NCBI GenBank assembly: GCA_001704765.1
Contig: MBFK01000065.1
Coordinates: 52,252 to 116,251, forward strand
DNA: 64,000 nt
Direction of reading: 5' to 3'
DNA from: Sinorhizobium shofinae
Lineage (GTDB): Bacteria; Pseudomonadota; Alphaproteobacteria; Rhizobiales; Rhizobiaceae
Numbering within the stretch: the stretch's first letter is position 1; each line of letters opens with the position of its first letter. A model generated the notes under the pieces. It did not search any database, was not told the origin of the DNA, and worked only from the letters and a program-made list of their open reading frames with translations. Made by a program: the position numbers and the translations under genes. Shown here piece after piece: positions 1 through 9,070 of the stretch.

Positions 1-707
1 CCCTTGGTGGAGCCGCAAAGCAGGCATTTGACGCGGACATAGTGCCAGAGCGTTGAGCAAAGGGAGCAGCAGCAGAACCGCGCGCCGTGCGATCCCGGCC
101 AGCCGACGACCATGGATGAGACCGGCCTTCCGCCGCACACGGGGCAAATGCCGTCGGCGACCGGCGTGAGCGCCCCCGGGTCCAGAACCGAGGCCAGCCG
201 CGCGAAGTGCACCTGCAGTGCCGCCCAGACGAAGATATGCTCGGCGATCGCGTCGGCGGGCAAGGAACCGGAGAGGACGGTCTCGGCCATGGCGAGACGC
301 GCTCCCGGGTCGGCGCCGGTGACGCGGGCGAGCGCATCGGCGGCAGAGGCAGGCTTGCCGATTGCGTCAGCCGCGGCGAACAGACGGTCGAATATGGAAC
401 CGATCGCTTCGCCGTCCTCGACCCCGTTGCGATGGAGCGGCGGCATTTCGAACTCGCGTGCACGCGTGAGCGTCGCGGCGTCGGGTCCTTCGGCAGGAGC
501 AAGGTTGGCCTGGACATCATGCTGGGTGGCCGCGAGCCCTGCAAGGAAGTTGAGATAGGGTGCAAGGTCGCTCGCGTTGGCCAGTTGGCGCAGGCGCGCC
601 GATCGGGCGGCGAAAAGCGAAGCGGGATCGGGAAGGCGCACGAACGGCGGCGACGAAACATCCCCAATGGCGGTCGGATCGGGCGCTGCGGCGTCTTTGC
701 GTTTCAT
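1..707 (-). CDS. fdhE: FdhE, formate dehydrogenase accessory protein (partial, runs off the window)
   Basis: FdhE is a cytoplasmic rubredoxin-like protein needed to assemble or activate respiratory formate dehydrogenases. About 235 residues are visible of roughly 300 usual for the family; the C-terminus lies beyond the window edge. The diagnostic zinc/iron fingers are present near the end of the visible part: CPVCGG, then CSLC followed by WHYVRVKC and LLCG. The ATG at 705-707 has a GAGGAG ribosome site just upstream. It lies 137 bp downstream of fdoI on the same strand, with a RIME1-like repeat between them, so it is probably the fourth gene of the fdo operon. No frameshift is visible. Confidence 0.9.
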   Translation of the reverse strand, partial: MKRKDAAAPDPTAIGDVSSPPFVRLPDPASLFAARSARLRQLANASDLAPYLNFLAGLAATQHDVQANLAPAEGPDAATLTRAREFEMPPLHRNGVEDGEAIGSIFDRLFAAADAIGKPASAADALARVTGADPGARLAMAETVLSGSLPADAIAEHIFVWAALQVHFARLASVLDPGALTPVADGICPVCGGRPVSSMVVGWPGSHGARFCCCSLCSTLWHYVRVKCLLCGSTK

Positions 708-747
708 CACACTCCTCACGAACCCGACGGGTCACGTGATACAGCCC

Positions 748-833
748 TTACAGCGCCTCACGTCTTATCAGACGAGCAATATCGCTGTAACACTTTGAAC
801 CGCTGCACGGCTCCGATTTAAGGAAACATGCAG
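748..833 (-). repeat. RIME1-like rhizobial intergenic palindromic element, copy 1
   Basis: An outer inverted repeat (TTACAGCG / CGCTGTAA) encloses an inner one (CGTCT / AGACG). These are followed by CACTTTGAAC, CGCTGC and a second small palindrome containing GATTTAAGGAAACATGCA. The layout and sequence match the Rhizobium-specific intergenic mosaic element RIME1 as I remember it. It sits between fdoI and fdhE, so the transcript may fold here. Two further copies are at 6049-6108 and 29537-29596. Confidence 0.75.
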
Positions 834-844
834 GAGGCTGCTTG

Positions 845-1552
845 CTATTCGGCTGCGGTTCGTTTCGTATCCTTCGTTGGCGATTTGGCGACCAGCTCGC
901 GCAGCCATTTGCGATGATACCGCCACGCCCAGCCGCCGGTCACGTAACCGCGCGTCATTGCCCGTATGGTACCGCGGACCCAGATCGCTGCATAGACGTG
1001 GACGATCCAGACGCTGATCGCGAGGATAGCGGCGATCGAGTGCACGAGAAGCGCCCATCGTTTCTGCTCGATCGTGGTGTAGGCCGCGAAATACTGATCC
1101 CATATGACGACACCGGACGTTATCAGCACGACGATCAAAACCGACATGGACCAGAAGACGAGCTTTTGCCCGGCATTGTACTTGCCGATCTCAGGCAGGC
1201 GTTCGTCGTGGGCGGTCAGGACATCGCGCACGCGCGCAAGCCAGGTGCCATCCTCGCGCTTCCAGAGATTGAGCTTCCAGAAGCGTAAGAAAAGACCGAG
1301 GAAGCTGAAAAACAGAATGACGCCGACCCAGGGATGAATGGCGCGCACCGACTGGCCGCCGCCGAACAGCGCTGACAGGATGAAAAGCCGCGGGTGGAAC
1401 AGAGACAGACCGGAAAGCGCGAGCAACACGAGGCTTGTAGCCGTGATCCAGTGATTAATTCGCGCGCCGCCGGTATAACGATCGACCGTGACAGGCTTGC
1501 CCGGATGAACGCTGTCGCCTTTCCCGACATGATAATCCTTGTCCGTACTCAT
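845..1552 (-). CDS. fdoI: Formate dehydrogenase cytochrome b556 (gamma) subunit
   Basis: This 235-residue integral membrane protein anchors the formate dehydrogenase heterotrimer and passes electrons from the iron-sulfur subunit to quinone. Four hydrophobic helices are visible: about residues 33-53, 70-88, 130-152 and 165-190. His residues around them (NHW in helix 1, HPW in helix 2, LVHSIAA and VHVYAAIW later) are candidate haem b ligands. Length and helix count fit the FdnI/FdoI family. The ATG overlaps the stop of fdoH by four bases, indicating translational coupling in the operon. Confidence 0.93.
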   Translation of the reverse strand: MSTDKDYHVGKGDSVHPGKPVTVDRYTGGARINHWITATSLVLLALSGLSLFHPRLFILSALFGGGQSVRAIHPWVGVILFFSFLGLFLRFWKLNLWKREDGTWLARVRDVLTAHDERLPEIGKYNAGQKLVFWSMSVLIVVLITSGVVIWDQYFAAYTTIEQKRWALLVHSIAAILAISVWIVHVYAAIWVRGTIRAMTRGYVTGGWAWRYHRKWLRELVAKSPTKDTKRTAAE

Positions 1553-2490
1553 GAGGAACGATCTCCCGTAAACCTCTCAGCGGCCTCCTCGTCCTCTTCG
1601 GAAACGCGGTTGGGGCCGTTGACCAGATAGTGCAGGAAGCCGCTGACCGCCGCGACGCCGATAACGGCGAGCCCCGCATATTTCGTAGCTCCCTTCCAGG
1701 CTTCAACGATCGGGCTGATCTTCGGATTGTTCGGCAGACCAGCGTAAATCTCGGGCTTGTCGGCATGGTGCAGCACGTACATGACATGCGTGCCGCCGAC
1801 CCCCGGCGGATCGTAAAGCCCTGCATTTTCAAAGCCGCGCGACTTCAGATCGGCGATCCGCCCCTCCGCGTGCTTCTTCATCTCTTCCTTGGTGCCGTAG
1901 ACGATCGCCTGCGTGGGGCATGCTTTCGCGCAGGCCGGCCCCTGGCCAACAGCGATGCGGTCGGAACAGAGCGTGCATTTGTAAGCAGTGTGGTCGACCT
2001 TAGAGATCCGCGGAATGTTGAACGGGCATCCCTTGATGCAATAGCCGCAGCCGATGCAGTTCTCGTGCACGAAGTCGACGATGCCGTTCGAATATTGGAC
2101 GATGGCACCGGGGGCAGGGCATGCCTTGAGGCAGCCCGGATCCTCGCAATGCATGCAGCCGTCCTTACGGATCAGCCACTCCAAATTGTTCGTCTCCGGG
2201 TTTTCCCACTCGGTGAACCGCATCAGCGTGAACATGTCCGGCGTCAGATCGTGCGGGTTCTCATAGACGCCTGTGTTGGTCTCGAGTTCGGGATGGGTGT
2301 CGTTCCACTCGATACAGGCCGATTGGCAGGCCTTGCAGCCGATGCATTTCGAGACGTCGATTAGCTTGGCCACCTCGGTCTGTCGCTCAGCGGGCGGCGT
2401 CACGGTCGACGCCGATCGCCGTATCAGATCCTTTTCGCCGAACTTCGGGCTTTGAGGTCCGGTGGTGGGATTTGGGACGGGCGGGAACAT
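1549..2490 (-). CDS. fdoH: Formate dehydrogenase iron-sulfur (beta) subunit
   Basis: This 313-residue electron-transfer subunit carries four ferredoxin-type clusters between the catalytic and membrane subunits. Cys motifs are visible at residues 49-59 ([11 protein letters not shown]), 112-124 (CMHC..CLKAC), 145-155 ([11 protein letters not shown]) and 172-191 (CTLC..CAKAC). A single C-terminal helix at about residues 268-290 tethers it to the membrane, as in FdnH/FdoH. It has no signal of its own and is expected to be exported with the Tat-carrying alpha subunit. It starts 12 bp after fdoG ends and overlaps fdoI. Confidence 0.95.
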   Translation of the reverse strand: MFPPVPNPTTGPQSPKFGEKDLIRRSASTVTPPAERQTEVAKLIDVSKCIGCKACQSACIEWNDTHPELETNTGVYENPHDLTPDMFTLMRFTEWENPETNNLEWLIRKDGCMHCEDPGCLKACPAPGAIVQYSNGIVDFVHENCIGCGYCIKGCPFNIPRISKVDHTAYKCTLCSDRIAVGQGPACAKACPTQAIVYGTKEEMKKHAEGRIADLKSRGFENAGLYDPPGVGGTHVMYVLHHADKPEIYAGLPNNPKISPIVEAWKGATKYAGLAVIGVAAVSGFLHYLVNGPNRVSEEDEEAAERFTGDRSS

Positions 2491-2502
2491 GGCTCAAGCC
2501 TC

Positions 2503-5500
2503 CTACGCCACCGGCCCTGCGATGGGCTCGATATTGACCAGGAACGCCTTGTATTCCGGCGTCTCTATGTTGGCGTCGCCGACGAACGGCGTCAGCGAGT
2601 TCGGACCGAAGCCCTTCTTGGCCGCGCCGGTGAAGCCCCAGTGCAACGGTATGCCCACGACGTGGACGGGCTTGCCGTCGCAGATCAAGGGTTTGATCCG
2701 CTTGGTCACGACTGCTTTGGCCTGGATCGATCCGCGTTTGGACCATACGCGCACCCAGCCGCCCTTGGTGATGCCTTTCTCCGCCGCGAGTTCCTCGGAT
2801 ATCTCGACGAAGAACTCCGGCTGCAGCACGGCATTCACCCGGACATGCTTGGTCCAATAATGGAAGTGCTCGGTCAGCCGATAGGAGGTCGCCGCATAGG
2901 GGAACTCCGCCGAGGCGGTTTCGGCGAACTGCTCGAAATCGCCGGCAAACACACGCGCCGCCGGATTGCCGCGCACTTTCGGGGCGATGAGATTGCCTAC
3001 CGGGGATTCGAACGGCTCGTAGTGCGCCGGGAACGGCCCGTCGCGCATCATTCCCCTGGAGAAGAGGCGCGAGACGCCCTCCGGATTCATGATGAACGGC
3101 CCGACATCCGCAGGCTTTGCCGACGGCGCGATGTCGGGCACGTCGTAGCCGGCCCATTTCGCGCCGTCCCATTCGATCACTTTGCGGCTTGGGTCCCAGG
3201 CCTTGCCGTTCAGGTCCGCCGAGGCCCTGTTGTAGAGGATCCGGCGGTTGGCAGGCCAGGAGAACGTCCATTTGGGATAGGTGCCGGTCTCGTCGGGGTC
3301 CGACGTGTCGCGCCGGGCCATGTTGTTGCCGTTCTCGTTGAAACAGCCGGAATAGATCCAGCAGCCGCTCGAGGTCGAACCGTCATCGCGCAGCGCCGCG
3401 AAGCCAGGCACGAGCTTGCCCGCCTCCGCCAGCACCTTTGTGGGGTCGGCGGCATCATAGACGGTAGCAAGCGCCTTGCCATTGATCTCCTTGGCAAGCT
3501 CTTCGGCGGTCGGCTCGTTCGCATCCGCATAGGCCCAGTCGAGATTGACGATCGGGTCTGGGAACGCCCCGCCTTCCTTGCGATAGAGTTCCTTCAGCCG
3601 CACATGGATCTGCGCCATGATCCAGTTGTCGGTCCTCGCTTCGCCGGGAGGCGTGCCGCCCGGCCAATGCCACTGCAGCCACCGGCTGGAATTGGTGAGC
3701 GAACCTTCATCTTCGGCGAAACAGGTGGAGGGGAGTTGGATGACCTCCGTCTGGATCTGTGAAGAATCGACATCGTTGAACTCGCCGTGGTTCTCCCAGA
3801 AGCGAGCCGTCTCGGTATCGAGCGGATCCATGGTGACGAGATATTTGAGCTTCGACAGCGACTCCGTCACCTTCTTGCGGTTCGGCGCGGCAAGCAGCGG
3901 ATTGAAGCCCTGGCAGAAATATCCCGTCATCTTGCCCTGGTTCATGAGCTCGAAGGCGCGAAGGATGTCGTAGCCGGATACGTCGAGCTTCGGAAGCCAA
4001 TCATAGGCGAAATCGTTTTCCGGCGTCGCCGCCGGACCCCACATCGCCTTTTGGAAGCTGACGAAGAACTTTCTGTAGTTCTGCCAATAGCTCATCTGGT
4101 TGGGCCGAAGCGGCTTGAAGCCGCGCGTCGACATATAGGTCTCGAGATCGACCTCCTTCTCATTCGGCAACGTCAGGTAGCCGGGCAGCAGGTTCGACAT
4201 CAGTCCGACATCGGTCAAGCCCTGGATGTTCGAATGGCCGCGCAGTGCATTCATGCCACCGCCGCGCACGCCGATATTGCCGAGGATCAACTGCAGCATC
4301 GCCATGGCGCGGATATTCTGCGAACCCTTGGAATGCTGCGTCCAGCCGAGCGCATACATCGAGGTCATCGCCTTGCTCGGTGATGAGCATTCCCCGATCA
4401 TTTCGGCCACTTTCAGGAATTTGTCCTTCGGCGTACCGCATATCCGCACTACCATTTCGGGTGTGTAGACGGAGACATGCGCCTTCAACAGGTTCCATAC
4501 GCAACGCGGATTCGCCAGCGTGTCATCCACGACCGCATAGCCATCGACGCCGATGACATAGTCCCATGTCGACTTGTCGTAATCGCGCTTTGCCTCGTCA
4601 TAGCCCGTGAACAGCCCGTCCTTGTATGCGAAGCCGTCCTTGACGATGTAGCTGGCATTGGTGAACGCCTTGACATAGTCCCACTGCACCTTTTCATTCT
4701 GGATGCAGTAGTTGATGACGCCCAGCAGAAAGGCGATGTCCGTACCCTGGCGGATCGGCGCATAGAGATCGGCCACCGACGCAGACCGGGTGAAGCGCGG
4801 ATCGACCACGATCAATCTTGCGCCACGATTGGCTTTCGCTTCCGTGACCCATTTGAATCCACAAGGATGCGCTTCGGCGGCATTACCGCCCATGATGACC
4901 ACGAGGTCGGTATTCTTGATGTCCGTCCAGGAGTTCGTCATTGCGCCGCGGCCGAAAGTTGGAGCCAAACTGGCTACCGTAGGGCCGTGTCAGACACGCG
5001 CTTGGTTGTCGAAGACTAGCATCCCGGCGCTGCGCACGACCTTGTAGGTCTCCCAGGCCGTTTCGTTCGTTGTCGCGGAGGCCGCGAGAAAACCGGTCGT
5101 TATCCACCGGTTCACGGTAACGCCGTCTTTGTTCTTCTGAATGAAATTGGCGTCGCGATCATCCTTCATCAGTCGGGCGATCCGGTCGAGAGCGTCGTCC
5201 CAACTGACTCGCTCGAATCTGTCCGAGCCGGGTTTGCGGATCATCGGATATTTCAGGCGGGTCTCGGACTTGACGAAATCAAGCAGCGCCGCCCCTTTCG
5301 GACAGAGTGTGCCGCGATTTGTCGGATGATCGGTGTCACCCTCGATATGGATGATCTCCGCCCGCTCGCCCTTCTTACGGTCGCCCTTCGAATACATGAT
5401 GACGCCGCACGCGACGGAGCAATAGGGACATGTGTTGCGGGTTTCCGTGGTGCTCACGAGCTTGAAGGCGCGGATTGCCTCGGCATGAGCCGCCTCGATT

Positions 5501-5589
5501 TCACCAAAGCCAAGGGCACCGAGCGCCGTGGCCGCCACACCGGCACCGGCCGCGCCTAGAAATTGGCGCCGTGAGAGTTCCATGTTCAT
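2503..5589 (-). CDS. fdoG: Selenocysteine-containing formate dehydrogenase catalytic (alpha) subunit, UGA read as Sec200
   Basis: This is the molybdenum/tungsten bis-MGD subunit that oxidises formate in the periplasm; 1028 residues if the in-frame TGA at 4990-4992 is read as selenocysteine. The N-terminus has a Tat signal (SRRQFLGAAG) and then the [4Fe-4S] ligands C54, C57, C61 and C96. Around the TGA the frame reads RV-U-HGPTVASLAPTFGRGAMTN, the conserved active-site segment of FdnG/FdoG, and the frame continues unbroken to 2503. A hairpin fitting a bacterial SECIS follows the TGA. Divergent selD and downstream fdhE support the reading. Conventional annotation would split this into a 199-residue and an 821-residue protein. 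Confidence 0.96.
4945..4992 (-). promoter_or_regulatory. Bacterial SECIS element in fdoG mRNA
   Basis: Immediately 3' of the TGA the transcript can form a stem: GG-U-AGCC pairs with GGCU-CC around the loop AGUUU, leaving one U bulged as in Escherichia coli fdhF. An outer CGGCC/GGCCG pairing closes a longer stem. This is the SelB-binding signal expected within about 40 bases of a selenocysteine UGA. Pairing was done by eye. Confidence 0.75.
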
Positions 5590-5689
5590 AGCATGATACC
5601 TCCCTTCAAACCGGCTTTGCCGACCCGGCGAGCCGGATACCTTGATACGCCTCCGCGAGGTCAGACGTAACTCAGCCTTTGAAATTAAA

Positions 5690-5717
5690 ATCTTAGCTGT
5701 CCTTATTCTATTGTCAA
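5690..5717 (-). promoter_or_regulatory. Possible sigma70-type promoter of the fdo operon
   Basis: Reading toward fdoG, a perfect TTGACA (complement of 5712-5717) is followed after 16 bp by TAAGAT (complement of 5690-5695), in an AT-rich stretch unlike its surroundings. It would give a leader of roughly 95 bases. I saw no clear FNR or sigma54 site nearby. Tentative. Confidence 0.35.
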
Positions 5718-6048
5718 TTTAATAAGAACAATCAAACATGAATACGGCACTCTAGTTAAATCCAAGCAGGCATCTTGTATATTGAACGCTCCAGACGCCG
5801 CCCTATTGCGGGATGTCAAAGAACGCCCGAATTGACGCTCTGTTCGCAATCATCCATATTCAATTTATGAGCTTGCACGCCGCTCCCGAGTTTCGGGGCA
5901 CTGCGCATTGGGCTGACGTTGCACCGCCGCAGACGGCGGATCGTTTCGAATTGTGCCCGCTCATTTTCTTCACATTCGAACAGACGGACCGGCAATCGAT
6001 TGCCTCATGTATCCGCCGGCGGAAGTCGCTTCAGCAGGGCTGGATTTC

Positions 6049-6108
6049 AGCAAATTCAACGTGCTACAGCGACCTATGCGCGTGCGATTGGACGCGGGGC
6101 GCTGTAGT
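6049..6108 (+). repeat. RIME1-like element, copy 3 (degenerate)
   Basis: The segment AGCAAATTCAACGTGCTACAG, continuing CGACC..GCGCGT..GACGCG and ending GGGCGCTGTAG, matches the other copies in order and spacing, but in the opposite orientation and with several mismatches in the inner palindrome. It ends about 100 bp before selD. Confidence 0.6.
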
Positions 6109-6205
6109 GCCGGATGCGTTCGAATGCCTGATCCGTTCTCGTGGAATTTCTGACTGACCGAGAGCGGGCTCGGGACCGGTCTTTGCGAAGCGCTGGGAGG
6201 CAATC

Positions 6206-7267
6206 ATGGACAGTTCAACGGCGACGACGCCCCTCCGCCTGACAGCGCTTGCCCATGGCGGTGGCTGCGGTTGCAAGCTGGCGCCATCCGTTCTGCAGCA
6301 ATTGCTGGCGGATCAGCCCCCGGGTGGCCCATTCGCCCGGCTGCTGGTCGGCACGGAAACGGGCGACGATGCCGCCGTCTGGCAGCTTGACGGCGAAACC
6401 TGCGTGATCGCGACCACGGATTTTTTCATGCCAATGGTGGATGATCCGTTCGATTTCGGCCGGATCGCAGCGACCAACGCCATCTCCGACGTCTATGCCA
6501 TGGGCGGCAAGCCCATTATGGCGCTCGCCATCGTCGGCATGCCGATCGACAAGATGCCGGCCGAAATGGTGCGGGAGATTTTGAAAGGCGGCGCTGCGAT
6601 TTGCGCAGAGGCAGGTATTCCGGTGGCGGGTGGCCACTCGATCGATTCCCCCGAGCCCATCTATGGCCTGGCGGTGATCGGAACATGCCCGGCGTCCAGC
6701 ATCCGGCGCAACAACGGCGCCCGAGCCGGTGACGCGCTGATCCTGACAAAGGCACTGGGCGTCGGGATCTATTCAGCGGCATTCAAGAAGGGCGCGCTGC
6801 CATCGGACGCCTACGCGGAACTCATCGCGTCGACGACGCGTCTCAACAGTATCGGCACCAAACTCGCTACGAATCCACACGTGCACGCCGTCACCGACGT
6901 CACCGGCTTCGGTGTGCTCGGCCACGCACTGGAGATGGCACGCGGATCAAAAAAGCTGTTATCGCTGAATGCGAGCAACTTTGCCCTCTTTGCCCGCTGC
7001 GCCGAACTCGCAGAGCAAGGATTCGTGACCGGCGCATCCCATCGAAACTGGGCAAGCTATGGCATGGACGTCTCTTTGCCCGATGCTCTCCCAATATGGC
7101 AACGTCATATCTTGACCGATCCCCAGACGTCCGGCGGTCTTCTTGTTTCATGCAGCGCCGAACAAGCGCAGGATTTGCTTCATCACATCATTGCGGCAGG
7201 CTATCCCGCCACTAGGATCATTGGTGCGGTCGAGGAAGGCGAGCCTAGACTTCACATCGTTGCCTGA
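6206..7267 (+). CDS. selD: Selenophosphate synthetase (selenide, water dikinase)
   Basis: SelD makes selenophosphate from selenide and ATP, the selenium donor for Sec-tRNA synthesis. The protein has 353 residues, normal for the family. The N-terminal active-site loop [10 protein letters not shown] carries Cys21 and Lys24, matching E. coli Cys17 and Lys20, so this SelD uses Cys rather than Sec. The AIRS-type signatures [12 protein letters not shown] and [25 protein letters not shown] and the C-terminal [10 protein letters not shown] are intact. The ATG is preceded by GGGAGG. It is divergent from fdoG, whose selenocysteine it serves; selA, selB and selC are not in the window, and selAB may lie beyond the left edge after fdhE. 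Confidence 0.96.
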   Translation: MDSSTATTPLRLTALAHGGGCGCKLAPSVLQQLLADQPPGGPFARLLVGTETGDDAAVWQLDGETCVIATTDFFMPMVDDPFDFGRIAATNAISDVYAMGGKPIMALAIVGMPIDKMPAEMVREILKGGAAICAEAGIPVAGGHSIDSPEPIYGLAVIGTCPASSIRRNNGARAGDALILTKALGVGIYSAAFKKGALPSDAYAELIASTTRLNSIGTKLATNPHVHAVTDVTGFGVLGHALEMARGSKKLLSLNASNFALFARCAELAEQGFVTGASHRNWASYGMDVSLPDALPIWQRHILTDPQTSGGLLVSCSAEQAQDLLHHIIAAGYPATRIIGAVEEGEPRLHIVA

Positions 7268-7751
7268 GCGCCGCGAGATCGTCGTCCTTGCCCGGATTTT
7301 GCGCTTGAACCTATAGGCTGGCGGCGTCACCCTATCCGGTGTTCCTGACGAGATATCATGCGACTTCGAAGCACAGAACACGAACCTGGCTTGCACGAGG
7401 CGGGTTGCACGTCGTAAGCGGTTGAGTGCCGTGGAAGAGGCTCCGAAGGTCGAGGCAGTTGCCGGCGCCGAAGGCTGCTGTACGAAAACGGGATGCCTCC
7501 CCGACCACCTTTTGCGTACGGCAGGGGGATATATCACTGAGATGACCGCCCCCGCTAATGATGCTCAGCCTAACCATTTGCAATAAAACCGGGCACCAAT
7601 GTCGGGGCCTTCATTTGCAGCGAATGTTGGCGGGTGCGCCTCGTGCGGCATCGCCCCGCTCCGTGCGGCGAGGAGAGCCCACAAGGCCCCTTCCCTCGCG
7701 CCGCTCTCCTCCCGCCCAAATCGGATGACAATGTCGGCTCGTCGATAATCC
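7268..7751. other. Intergenic stretch with an unassigned open frame
   Basis: This 484-bp gap follows selD. On the plus strand one frame stays open from about 7312 to a TAA near 7583, without a convincing ATG. It contains CTRRVARRKRL and a cysteine-rich GCCTKTGCL segment. No family is recognised; it may be the 3' part of a decayed gene. Reverse-strand frames over the same DNA look like shadows. Confidence 0.35.
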
Positions 7752-8330
7752 TCAGAATTCTTCGCAATCCTCCTGGACGGCAACGCTGCCTTGGCGTGGA
7801 TATACCTTCTTCAGATTTGCACGCAGGTCATGGGCAGGAGACGGCGGCGCGCAGCCCTCGTGCCGGAATGATTGCGGACGTACCCGCGAGGCGGACGCCT
7901 TGCCGATATTGAATTCGCGAAATATACCCGCGATGCGGCTGACTTCCTGAACGAGCGTATGGCTGGCGGCGGTCGATTCCTCCACCATGGCCGCGTTCTC
8001 CTGGGTGCCCTGATCAAAGGTATTGACGGCCGTGTTGATCTCCTGAAGTGCGGTGGCCTGCTCCCGAGCGGCCTCGACGATGGCGCCGATATGGCGATCG
8101 ATCTCCTTATCGACGATCACCGTCAGTGCTTCGCCGGTATGACCGACCAGCGCGACGCCGGCTTTGACCTGTTCACCGGAGTCGTTGATCAGCTCCTTGA
8201 TTTCCTTCGCTGTCTTGGCCGAGCGCTGCGCGAGCTAGCTGACCTCCTGGGCGACGACGGCGGCCGCCGGGTGATTGCCGGTCGGCGGCCGCTTTCGCAC
8301 CCCATTGCGGACGCAGCTGCGTGCTGCATG
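7752..8330 (-). pseudogene. Methyl-accepting chemotaxis protein, C-terminal remnant
   Basis: The reverse strand encodes the end of a chemoreceptor signalling domain: AVVAQEVS, an in-frame TAG, then LAQRSAKTAKEIKELINDSG, GEQVKAGVALVGHTG, and QENAAMVEESTAA. The tail ends QEDCEEF where rhizobial receptors usually end in a WEEF-like CheR tether, so the Trp is also lost. Upstream of AVVAQEV the reading drifts between frames, and all sensory, membrane and HAMP parts are missing. It runs into the TetR gene at 8339. With the TAG, frame drift and missing N-terminus it is clearly dead. Confidence 0.85.
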
Positions 8331-8338
8331 CCATCCCG

Positions 8339-9004
8339 CTATGATCGCTGCGCCGGCGGCGCGTTTTCATTCGAGCTTCGAAAGCGACGCACCTGCTCGA
8401 TCGCTTGGCGAGCAATCGCCTGAAGTTCCGCCTCAGATGCTCCGTCTCGCGCCTGAACGGACATTCCTTGGATGATCGCACCGACGAAACGGGCTAGGCC
8501 AGCGGCGTCCGTTTCATTCATCAGCTGCCCGTCCGCAATACCGCGTTCGATCCTCCCACGCAGCGCGTTCAGCGTCGCGTCCCGCTCCTGCGCAACCATG
8601 TCGGCAACAGCTTCATTCTCCTGCGCGCAGGCAAGCACGGCCGTCGAGATCATGCAGCCATGCGGTCGACCGGGTCGCGAGAACTCCACCGCTGTCTCCA
8701 TCAACAGCCGCTCGAATGCGTGGACGACGTCTGGCTCCCGCAAGGCTGTCACGCTGAAAGCGCCGATCTGCGACTGATACCAGCCGAGTGCTTCACGATA
8801 GAGGTCGGCCTTTGAAGTGAAAGCCGCATAGAGACTTTGCGACGTGATGCCCATCGCAGCAGTGAGATCGGCGATCGACGCGCCTTCGTAACCGAATTGC
8901 CAGAATGTCTCGCCGGCGATCGCGAGAGCCTTGTCGCGATCAAAGGCGCGTGGCCGGCCGCGTGGGCGTGATTGAGCTTCGGGTCGATTTACCACAACGA
9001 TCAC
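8339..9004 (-). CDS. TetR/AcrR family transcriptional regulator
   Basis: This 221-residue repressor has an N-terminal helix-turn-helix of TetR type (residues about 20-65, with FWQFGYEGASIADLTAAMGI and SLYAAFTSKADLY), followed by a helical ligand-binding domain of the AcrR type with CMISTAVLACA. It is divergent from the serine hydrolase gene at 9071; the 66-bp gap contains a palindrome (9023-9041), so it probably controls itself and that gene. The ligand is unknown. Confidence 0.9.
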   Translation of the reverse strand: MIVVVNRPEAQSRPRGRPRAFDRDKALAIAGETFWQFGYEGASIADLTAAMGITSQSLYAAFTSKADLYREALGWYQSQIGAFSVTALREPDVVHAFERLLMETAVEFSRPGRPHGCMISTAVLACAQENEAVADMVAQERDATLNALRGRIERGIADGQLMNETDAAGLARFVGAIIQGMSVQARDGASEAELQAIARQAIEQVRRFRSSNENAPPAQRS

Positions 9005-9022
9005 TCTTGAAATATATTCTGC

Positions 9023-9041
9023 GCTCCGTTATTTACGGAGC
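9023..9041. promoter_or_regulatory. Palindromic operator between TetR and serine hydrolase genes
   Basis: A perfect inverted repeat with 7-bp arms (GCTCCGT / ACGGAGC) around a 5-bp AT centre lies between the two divergent starts. The AT-rich flanks are suited to promoters. The position and symmetry fit a TetR dimer site. Confidence 0.65.
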
Positions 9042-9070
9042 AATCACTCCATATATAGGTATTCTCAATT

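Larger units (their letters stand above)
5590..6205. other. Divergent intergenic region between fdoG and selD
   Basis: These 616 bp separate divergent fdoG and selD. They hold the candidate fdo promoter and a RIME1-like copy at 6049-6108. The short open frames present (for example 5813-6157) show no recognisable protein character. I looked for a tRNA-Sec here and did not find one. Confidence 0.6.

Noticed and set aside
5590..5800. Sigma54 or FNR site for the fdo operon
   Set aside because: No GG-N10-GC pair in a suitable context and no TTGAT-N4-ATCAA; only a sigma70-like promoter was supportable.
5813..6157. 114-codon frame between fdoG and selD
   Set aside because: No ribosome site or family features; it runs across a RIME1-like repeat.
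5590..7751. tRNA-Sec (selC) near the formate dehydrogenase genes
   Set aside because: I searched by eye for a long variable-arm tRNA with a TCA anticodon and found none in the window.
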